Origin: JBAYVY01 sp041674345
Lineage (GTDB): Bacteria > Planctomycetota > Phycisphaerae > Phycisphaerales > Zrk34
DNA length: 19,519 nt
Assembly: GCA_041674345.1 (NCBI GenBank)
Contig: JBAYVY010000021.1
Span: 1 to 19,519 of the forward strand
Direction of reading: 5' to 3'
This document shows, piece after piece, positions 6,682 to 12,438 of this stretch. A program made the position numbers and the translations under genes. The notes under the pieces are model-generated. The model was not told the DNA's origin, made no database searches, and saw only the letters and a list, made by a program, of their open reading frames with translations. Every line of letters starts with the position of its first letter. Position 1 is the stretch's first letter.

Positions 6682-7785
6682 ATGAACCCCACTTCCCCCG
6701 CCTTCGCATTCCTGGCATCGCAGGCCCTCGCCGAGCGGTATGACGCATTACGCTGCCAAATCGACCGTCTGGTCAAGCTGGGGCAGAGCGAGTCTTTTCC
6801 GGAGACGAGCGCCGCCCCGGGTATCGGAATGGAAGCCGTCCATCAAATCCGCGTCGCCGGACGACGCTTGCGCATCGCCCTCCGTGGCTTCCGGGGCCGT
6901 GGCTTCTCCGACGCGCTATCGGCCAAAAAAGCCAAACGCTGGGCCGACGACATCCGTAAACTCACCCGCGCCCTGGGCCCCGTCCGCGACGCCGATGTCC
7001 AACTCCAGTTCATCGACGATTACCTCGCCCAACACACCCCCTCTCCCTCTTCGTCTTCAAAGCCCGCACCTTCCGGGGGCGCAGCGTGGCGATTCGCCCT
7101 CAAACGTCTTCGCCTGCGAATCACCCAGCAGCGTCAACGACAGGCCGCCCGCATCGACCGCGCCGTCGCACGCTTCCAATCCTCCGACCTGTATCGCAAT
7201 CCCCCCCAACCCCTGACCAGCCAACCGCCCGACGATGACCCCGCCCTGCGCGATCACGCCGACCAGGCCATCGCCGAACGCACCGCCCAACTGCTCGCCT
7301 TCGCGCCCTTCGCCGATCAACCCGACCGCGCCGATGAACTGCACCAGATGCGCATCGCCGCCAAACGGCTGCGATACACGATGGAACTCTACGAACCGAT
7401 CCTGCCCAAAAAGCAACGCCGCAAACTCGCCAAAGTCCGCACACTCCAAACCCTCCTCGGCGACCTGCACGACTGCGATATGTGGATCGCCCTTCTGCCC
7501 GCCTTCCTCGAATCCGAACGCCAACGCATGATCGAATACCAAGGCCACCAGCGCGGCTTCAAACGCCTGGCCTCCGGTATCGAACATCTGCTCGGCGATC
7601 GTCGCGCCGCACGCGCCGTCCATTACCAGGCCTTCCACGGATACTGGCACCGCCTGCTCGACAACGACACCTTCAAACTTTCCGACTCATCCGCCCTCCA
7701 AGCCGAGGCAGAGCGGACTTCCGGGGGAGCCGCCTCGGGTTCCCCACCCACCGATCCCCCCACGTCTCCGAATAACCCAAAATAA
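6682..7785 (+). CDS. CHAD-domain protein (polyphosphate-binding helical domain)
   Basis: A 367-residue, Arg/His-rich, mostly helical protein. The two CHAD half-signatures are present: VHQIRVAGRRLRIALRGF at about 53-70 and LHQMRIAAKRLRYTMELYEP at about 221-240, followed by LGDLHDCD near 260. CHAD domains bind polyphosphate through these conserved His/Arg/Lys residues and localise to polyphosphate granules. A Ser/Pro-rich linker near 120-135 and the C-terminal tail (TSGGAASGSPPTDPP) look like acquired low-complexity sequence; each contains the TTCCGGGGG motif. No CYTH domain is attached. The start at 6682 excludes the repeat. It is divergent from the phosphate regulator gene and precedes a Ppx-type HD gene, which supports a role in polyphosphate handling. 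Confidence 0.85.
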   Translation: MNPTSPAFAFLASQALAERYDALRCQIDRLVKLGQSESFPETSAAPGIGMEAVHQIRVAGRRLRIALRGFRGRGFSDALSAKKAKRWADDIRKLTRALGPVRDADVQLQFIDDYLAQHTPSPSSSSKPAPSGGAAWRFALKRLRLRITQQRQRQAARIDRAVARFQSSDLYRNPPQPLTSQPPDDDPALRDHADQAIAERTAQLLAFAPFADQPDRADELHQMRIAAKRLRYTMELYEPILPKKQRRKLAKVRTLQTLLGDLHDCDMWIALLPAFLESERQRMIEYQGHQRGFKRLASGIEHLLGDRRAARAVHYQAFHGYWHRLLDNDTFKLSDSSALQAEAERTSGGAASGSPPTDPPTSPNNPK

Positions 7786-7848
7786 ACACATCCCTTTCCC
7801 CCCGCCTGCCGATATAATCCAACAGACAATTCGGACGCACGGATCGCG

Positions 7849-7912
7849 TCCCCCCGGAAGTTGCCCCCGGAAATTGCCCCCGGTTCTCGAAACCCGAAAC
7901 TCGAAACCCGGA
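7849..7912. repeat. CCCCCGGAA tandem units followed by CGAAACC units
   Basis: CCCCCGG recurs at 7851, 7864 and 7877 with a 13-nt period; the first two copies continue as GGAA, the third as GGTT. It is followed by ctcgaaacccgaaactcgaaaccc, written here in two parts: ctcgaaacccgaaac and tcgaaaccc. The latter units reappear upstream of ychF. This fills most of the CHAD-HD gap (7786-7959). The rest of the gap holds only the HD gene's ribosome binding site. Confidence 0.6.
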
Positions 7913-7959
7913 ACTTGAACTCCCGCCCACCCGGCTCGCTACGCAAGGATGCACACGCG

Positions 7960-8634
7960 ATGTCCACCACCATGCACATCATCGCCTCCTACATGTCGCC
8001 CACCGTCTCACGCCCGGTCATGCCGCTGGTGCCCTTGTTCGATGCCGCCATCGACTTGGCCGAACGTTGCCGCTACGACGAAATGCACGCCCATCACGTC
8101 GCCCGACTGGCCACCTCGATTTTCGATCAACTGGCCGACATGCACCACCTCGGCGACGAGGAACGCTCACTCATGCAACTGGGCGCGCTCCTCCACGACA
8201 TCGGCTACATCGCCGGCAAACGCAAACACCACAAACGCGCCCTCGACATCATCCTCGACGCCGACGCCCTCCCCCTCGACCACCGTCAGCGCCTCATCGT
8301 CGGCTCCGTCGCACGCTACCACCGCAAATCGCTTCCCGCTCCCAAGCACAACCACTTCGCCGCTCTGGGCGAATCCGACCGGCAACGCACCGCGCTGCTC
8401 GCCGGCTTCGTCCGTCTCGCCGACGGACTGGACTCCGGCCACGCCCAACTCGTCCGCAATCTCTCCCTCGAACTGTTCCCCGCCTCGCTCCGCATCGTCC
8501 TCGAAGTCCGCAACACCACCATCGCCCGCAAGCTCCTCGATCCCGTCCACAAAATCGACCTGCTCGAACAAACCCTCGACCGCCGAATCGACCTGCACTG
8601 GCAAACCCTCCCCGACGAAGGCGTCCAGGACTGA
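7960..8634 (+). CDS. Stand-alone HD domain resembling the C-terminal domain of Ppx/GppA
   Basis: A 224-residue soluble protein with a full HD fold signature: HAHHVARLATSIFDQL near 43-58, LGALLHDIGYIAGKRKHHK at about 74-92 (the HD pair at 79-80), ARYHRKSLP near 118-126 and VRLADGLDSGH near 151-161. This order, in particular ALLHDIGY...HHK...ARYHRK...LADGLD, is that of the helical domain which follows the actin-like ATPase domain in exopolyphosphatase/GppA proteins. The actin-like half is absent. The start at 7960 has AAGGA ten bases upstream; in-frame codons before it are repeat sequence. By family it may hydrolyse or bind a phosphorylated ligand; the substrate is unknown. It lies 174 nt after the CHAD gene on the same strand. 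Confidence 0.75.
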   Translation: MSTTMHIIASYMSPTVSRPVMPLVPLFDAAIDLAERCRYDEMHAHHVARLATSIFDQLADMHHLGDEERSLMQLGALLHDIGYIAGKRKHHKRALDIILDADALPLDHRQRLIVGSVARYHRKSLPAPKHNHFAALGESDRQRTALLAGFVRLADGLDSGHAQLVRNLSLELFPASLRIVLEVRNTTIARKLLDPVHKIDLLEQTLDRRIDLHWQTLPDEGVQD

Positions 8635-8642
8635 TTCAAAGT

Positions 8643-8727
8643 CGGAAGTGGGAAGGCGGAAGGCGTAAGTAAAGAAAAAACCCGATTTCTTCCCAGCACG
8701 GGATGACGCCGTCTTCACTTCCGGGGG
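8643..8727. repeat. GGAAG repeat arms with inverted CGGAAGTG/CACTTCCG
   Basis: cggaagtg (8643-8650), followed by further ggaag units, faces cacttccg (8716-8723), which runs into TTCCGGGGG (8719-8727). The sequence between them is A-rich then mixed. It starts just after the HD gene stop and may form a transcript-end structure, but there is no T-run. Together with the pseudogene and the 9038-9098 repeat it accounts for most of the 508-nt gap 8635-9142. Confidence 0.5.
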
Positions 8728-8784
8728 CGGCGGCAGACCGTGGCGGTTCCCGGCACATCATTGATCGGGCTTGCCTCTACGCCT

Positions 8785-8940
8785 TCAATCCCGCGTCCAC
8801 CGCTCCACCCGTTTCGCCCCCTCCGGTGGCGTGAACCTGAACAACGCATCGTCAATCGGTTCATCTATCTTCCAGTCGTGAAACTGAAATGTCGAGGTTG
8901 ATACGAAAGGCATTCCGGTTGCCATGGATGCGCGATGGGT
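8785..8940 (-). pseudogene. Remnant of a DUF2092/LolA-like lipoprotein-type gene (C-terminus)
   Basis: About 50 codons read GMPFVSTSTFQFHDWKIDEP followed by IDDALFRFTPPEGAKRVE, then a stop at 8785. The ending DDALFxFTPPEGAKxVE is characteristic of DUF2092 proteins, predicted outer-membrane-associated proteins with a LolA-like fold. Upstream on this strand the similarity ends and the sequence turns into repeats and the start of ychF on the other strand. No signal peptide or body of the protein is present. It is therefore a truncated relic rather than a small gene. Confidence 0.5.
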
Positions 8941-9037
8941 ACCCCAGTTGCAGGAAGTCACATTGTACCGCCTGTCTTCGCAACCGCCCACCCTCGACGC
9001 CCGGCCCGCGCCCTATTACCATGCTGGCCCGAATATG

Positions 9038-9098
9038 GTTTCGGGTTTCGAGTTTCGAGAAAAACGCACGGATTCCCCCCTCCCTCGAAACCCGAAAC
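9038..9098. repeat. Inverted TTTCGGG/CCCGAAA array upstream of ychF
   Basis: gtttcgggtttcgag (9038-9052) and ctcgaaacccgaaac (9084-9098) are perfect 15-bp arms around a 31-nt loop, each extended by further units of the same type. The array ends about 40 nt before the ychF start codon, so it would fold in the ychF leader if transcription begins upstream of it. Confidence 0.75.
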
Positions 9099-9142
9099 CC
9101 GAAACTTTCCCCCAGTCCCTGGCCCCTACACGGAACCCCATA

Positions 9143-10231
9143 ATGGAAGCTGGCATCGTCGGTTTGCCCAACGTCGGAAAAAGCACCCTGTTCAACGCGC
9201 TGACCGCCGCGGGTGCGGCGGCGTCGAATTATCCGTTTTGCACCATCGAACCCAACGTCGGCATCGTTTCGGTGCCGGACGTCCGATTGAACATCATCAG
9301 GCAGTTCATTGAATCGCGCAAGATCGTTCCCGCCGCGCTGCGCCTCGTTGACATCGCCGGCCTGGTCCGCGGCGCGTCAGAGGGACAGGGGCTGGGCAAT
9401 AAGTTCCTCTCCCACATTCGCCAGGTCGATGCGATTTTGCAGGTGGTCCGCTGTTTTGAAGACCCGGACATCACGCATGTCGATGGCAAGGTCGATCCGG
9501 TGCGCGACATCGAAACCATCGAAACCGAGCTGATGCTCGCCGATCTTCAGTCCGTCGAACAATCCATCGACAAGGCCCGCCGCAACGCCCGCACGGGTGA
9601 CAAGGACGCCAAAGCCCGTCTCGAACTGCTCGAACAGTGTCAGGTCGCTCTCGCCGCGGGCAAGCCGGTTCGTTCGCTTGATTTTAATGACGACCAGTTC
9701 AAAGCCATCAAGGGCATGGGCCTGTTGTCCGCCAAGAAAGTGCTGTACGTCGCCAACGTCGATGAAACCGACCTGCACGGCCAATGCGCGTTGGCGCAGC
9801 AGGTGCGTGATTATGCGGCCAAGAACGGCGGGATGGTCGTCACGGTTTGCGCCAAAATCGAATCCGAACTGGCGGAACTGGAAGAAGCCGACAAAAAAGA
9901 GATGCTGGAGTCGATGGGCATGGACGAACCGGCGTTGGCCACCGTCGCCCGCGCCGCGTACCAGCTATTGGGCCTCCAGAGCTTCTTCACCGCCGGCGAG
10001 CAGGAAATCCGTGCATGGACCATCCCCGTCGGCGCCACCGCCCCGCAGGCCGCCGGCGTGATCCACACCGATTTCGAGCGCGGCTTCATCCGTGCCGAAA
10101 TCTACGGCGTGTCGGATTTGCAGCAGCACAAAACCGAAGCCGCCATCCGCGCAGCAGGCAAACTCCGCATCGAAGGCAAAAGCTACGTCATGCACGACGG
10201 CGACGTCTGCCACTTCCTGTTCAATGTGTGA
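9143..10231 (+). CDS. ychF: Redox-regulated ATPase YchF (Obg-like, Ola1 family)
   Basis: A 362-residue P-loop protein, the normal length for YchF. It starts MEAGIVGLPNVGKSTLFNAL with the G1 motif at residues 7-14, then FCTIEPNVGIV (switch I region), VDIAGLVRGASEGQGLGNKF (G3 and following) and YVANVDETDL, where the usual NKxD is replaced by NVDE; this explains the ATP preference of the subfamily. A coiled-coil region with LADLQSVEQSIDKARRNAR follows the G3 region, and the C-terminal TGS domain covers about 280-362 (ending VMHDGDVCHFLFNV). YchF binds ribosomes and affects stress responses. The start at 9143 matches the family; an open frame of 73 codons upstream is only repeat sequence. It stands alone between repeat arrays. 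Confidence 0.95.
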   Translation: MEAGIVGLPNVGKSTLFNALTAAGAAASNYPFCTIEPNVGIVSVPDVRLNIIRQFIESRKIVPAALRLVDIAGLVRGASEGQGLGNKFLSHIRQVDAILQVVRCFEDPDITHVDGKVDPVRDIETIETELMLADLQSVEQSIDKARRNARTGDKDAKARLELLEQCQVALAAGKPVRSLDFNDDQFKAIKGMGLLSAKKVLYVANVDETDLHGQCALAQQVRDYAAKNGGMVVTVCAKIESELAELEEADKKEMLESMGMDEPALATVARAAYQLLGLQSFFTAGEQEIRAWTIPVGATAPQAAGVIHTDFERGFIRAEIYGVSDLQQHKTEAAIRAAGKLRIEGKSYVMHDGDVCHFLFNV

Positions 10232-10238
10232 AGAAAGT

Positions 10239-10308
10239 GGGAAGTCGGAAGTCGGAAGTGAAGAGGAAGTCGAAAGTAATGGCCCCGCCTCTGAACTTCC
10301 GACTTCCC
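10239..10308. repeat. Inverted GGAAGTC/GACTTCC array downstream of ychF
   Basis: gggaagtcggaagt-type sequence (10239-10252) pairs perfectly over 14 bp with acttccgacttccc (10295-10308). Extra GGAAGT units extend the left arm. It begins a few bases after the ychF stop codon and may act as a transcript-end or mRNA-stabilising hairpin. In the rest of the 297-nt gap (10232-10528) only the promoter of the next gene is seen. Confidence 0.75.
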
Positions 10309-10480
10309 ATTTCCGCCTTATTCCTCACATCCCGCCCATCTTCACCACTTTCACATCCGGGAACATAAAAAAGCTGCATTTCCCGATACGGATAATCCGA
10401 TATGTCCTCTGGTGATCCGCAAACCCGGTTCGTGTGTTCTGGCCCGTACTTTGCGTTGAAAATATTGCATGAAATAGAAG

Positions 10481-10520
10481 TTGACGTTCCGGTTGTGCGT
10501 TCAATAATCAAAGACAGGAG
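10481..10520 (+). promoter_or_regulatory. Sigma-70-type promoter and ribosome binding site of the DUF2203 gene
   Basis: TTGACG (10481-10486), a 16-nt spacer and AATAAT (10503-10508) form a good -35/-10 pair in an AT-richer island. AGGAG (10516-10520) follows, eight bases before the ATG at 10529. The -10 box is so close to the gene that the leader would be only about 10-15 nt. Confidence 0.5.
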
Positions 10521-10528
10521 TACCACGC

Positions 10529-10966
10529 ATGGCCACGCACAGTTCATCCACCGTCGCCCCCCCCGTTCGAGGCAAGAAGTTCTTCTCGGTCGTCGAAGCC
10601 AACCGCGCTCTTCCCTATGTGCGCCGCGTCGTCACCGACATCCGACAGTCCTACCGCGACGCCCTGACGCTTCAGCACAAAATGCAGTTCCCCATGCCTG
10701 AGCAATCCGTCCGCGATCTGGACGCACAGTACGATCGCGTCATGGAAAAACTCAACACCTACGTCGATGAACTGGCGCAGGTCGGCGTGGAACTCAAAGA
10801 CTACGAAGTCGGCCTGATCGACTTCCCCGCCCAACACGACGGCCGCGAAGTCTGCCTCTGCTGGAAACTCGACGAACAGGACATCACCACCTGGCACGAA
10901 CTGGAAGCCGGTTTCGCCGGTCGCCAGTCCGTCGCCGGCCTGCATCCCTGCGACGATCACAAATAA
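10529..10966 (+). CDS. DUF2203 family protein
   Basis: A 145-residue soluble protein. After about 15 polar residues comes FFSVVEANRALPYVRRVVTD, the standard opening of DUF2203, then a helical, probably coiled-coil middle and the conserved end ELKDYEVGLIDFPAQHDGRE, VCLCWKLDE, ITTWHELEAGFAGRQ. The family is widespread in planctomycetes, Chloroflexi and Firmicutes and has no established function. The start is fixed by AGGAG at an 8-nt spacing and by a promoter just upstream. Its stop codon lies 8 nt before the terminal inverted repeat of the IS4-type element, so that insertion left the gene intact but removed whatever originally followed it. Confidence 0.85.
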   Translation: MATHSSSTVAPPVRGKKFFSVVEANRALPYVRRVVTDIRQSYRDALTLQHKMQFPMPEQSVRDLDAQYDRVMEKLNTYVDELAQVGVELKDYEVGLIDFPAQHDGREVCLCWKLDEQDITTWHELEAGFAGRQSVAGLHPCDDHK

Positions 10967-10974
10967 GGCGAAGG

Positions 10975-12104
10975 CAATCCTGTTCGGCACTGTGATTGTT
11001 AATGGCGGATGGATGAAGCGACGGGACCATCGTCAAGCGCGGGGCGTGTGTTGATCGGCCTCAACCCCGGAACCTCGGCGCAGCATCGACACTCACGACG
11101 CGGCGGGATGAACAGCCGGCGTGTTACGCATCCATCTTTTTCAACTTGGCGATGTGTGCCTCCAGTTCGTCCGCTTCCGCCCAGTCGATGAAGTGGAAGC
11201 GGATCATCTCCACGGTACGCAGCGTCGGCCCCCGGAAGTTGCGTGCGGCCCGCCCCCGGAATCGCTTTGGCTTGCGGGGACAGCGGTCGATCCTCGATCA
11301 GTTCATACACGCTGTTGTCGCGCACGCGGCAGACGAAATGCGAGCGGATATCACAGATCGCCTGCAACAGCTTGAAGCACGCATAGCCGCGATCCTTCAC
11401 GTACACCCGATCCGAAGCCAGGCGTCCCATCAGGTTTTCGATCTCGCTGTCCTTCGCAGCGGTCAAATCGATGTCCACCGGCACGCCGGTCAATACCTCG
11501 AAGTGCGTGTGCAACTTGATGTCACGCCCCTGAATCATCCGGTCGGCCAGTTTCGCCGCTTCCGGGGGCGCCGACAACTCCGTGCCGTCCACCGCGATCA
11601 ACTTGCCAGGCAGATCGTCCAGTCGTTTGTTCCGGGGGTCATGTTTCAGCGGTTGAAGCTGCGCGCCCAGTTCGGCAATGATCGGCTTGAGCAGTTCGGC
11701 GTCGAACACGCCGCCGGCCTCGGAGAAACCGCCCAGCGAGGTGGGCGTCCGCTTCCGGGGGCGCCCAACTGTTGTCGTACTTTTTTCAACGCGCCGGCCT
11801 GCACCAGGCCGCGCATCGACGTGACGATGGGGTTGAAGAAAAAGATCAGTTGCAGCGCGATGTACTGATCGTAGTGCGGCGTGCGATTGTGAGCCCGATC
11901 ACGTGCCGTTCCCGCATCATGCAGCCGATCCAACAGCGGCAGGAACTTTCCGAAGTACTTCCAGCCGGTGAGTTGTTCGTCGGTGATCGGTTCCCGTCGC
12001 GGCATCGCCATGCCGCACATCATGCGCCCTTTGTGGAAAAAGCGCAACGTTAAAAATCAGTTAAGATCAACCGGCCTCGGCAAATCATGTGCCGAACAGG
12101 ATTG
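10975..12104 (-). mobile_element. Decayed IS4-family insertion sequence
   Basis: caatcctgttcggcac (10975-10990) and its exact complement gtgccgaacaggattg (12089-12104) form 16-bp terminal inverted repeats, with weaker matching (TGTGATTG versus ATGATTTG) just inside. Between them lies an IS4-type transposase frame on the minus strand. The element is about 1.13 kb, shorter than expected because the transposase is internally deleted. No target-site duplication is recognisable in the flanks (aaggcgaagg versus tacctgtccc). The non-coding interval 10991-11123 holds nothing else recognised. Confidence 0.75.
11124..12047 (-). pseudogene. IS4-family DDE transposase, frameshifted and internally deleted
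   Basis: Three frames are needed. Frame 1 (from an ATG at 12047, or 12011 for MAMPRREPITDEQLTGWKYF) carries the N-terminus up to LKKVRQQLGA. Frame 2 resumes near 11755 with TPTSLGGFSEAGGVFDAELL and runs through IAVDGTELSAPPEAAKL (first catalytic Asp in VDGT) and YVKDRGYACFKLL (second Asp) to about 11260. Frame 3, from about 11228 to the stop at 11124, gives RTVEMIRFHFIDWAEADELE and AHIAKLKK, the usual C-terminus. The YREK region that normally lies between frames 2 and 3, roughly 130-150 residues with the catalytic Glu, is missing. Both breakpoints carry the TTCCGGGGG motif. It cannot encode an active transposase. Confidence 0.8.
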
Positions 12105-12108
12105 TACC

Positions 12109-12157
12109 TGTCCCGCTTTCTTGCTTGTCCCGCTTTCTTGCTGTCCCGCTTTCTTGC
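12109..12157 (+). repeat. Three tandem copies of a 16-mer
   Basis: tgtcccgctttcttgc occurs at 12109-12124, 12126-12141 and 12142-12157, with one extra T after the first copy. The array starts five bases outside the IS4-type terminal repeat. Three short units without true spacers are not a CRISPR array. Confidence 0.85.
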
Positions 12158-12253
12158 CCCAAGCCGCCGATGCTGATCGAGCAGGCGATTCGCAATGTGA
12201 TCGACTGATAGGGGTTCCCCTCCCCGGATCGGCGATACCATCGCCGGCTTTAC

Positions 12254-12362
12254 ACACCGCACCCCGCACCCCGCAAGCCGCAAGCCACATTCCGCAAGCC
12301 GCACGGCGGTTTCCGCCGATAACTTTCGCCGCTCCGTGACGGCGGGGCGGTTTTTGGTTAAG
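12254..12362. repeat. CCGCAAGCCGCAAG units and a GC hairpin before the GGDEF/EAL gene
   Basis: Units of the type accccgc and gcaagccgcaagcc run from about 12254 to 12305. They are followed by a weak stem, ccgctcc with ggggcgg (about 12333-12354, one G:U pair), ending in TTTTTGG, which could terminate plus-strand readthrough. Between 12158 and 12438 there is otherwise no gene that can be supported and no match to a known c-di-GMP riboswitch. Confidence 0.35.
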
Positions 12363-12438
12363 CGGCGGCGGGTTCGGGTCGATTCTGTCTTTCAAGCACG
12401 TGTTGCGTGAGGCCATTTGGCCGGGATCGGGGTTTTTT

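Noticed and set aside
8924..9142. 73-residue N-terminal extension of YchF
   Set aside because: YchF proteins begin with MxxGIVGLPNVGKST; the extension is intergenic repeat and pseudogene sequence.
12109..12157. CRISPR-like array
   Set aside because: Three 16-bp units with zero or one base between them are a simple tandem repeat; no spacers and no cas genes.
12305..12438. c-di-GMP riboswitch upstream of the GGDEF/EAL gene
   Set aside because: No recognisable GEMM core was found; only GC-rich hairpins are present.
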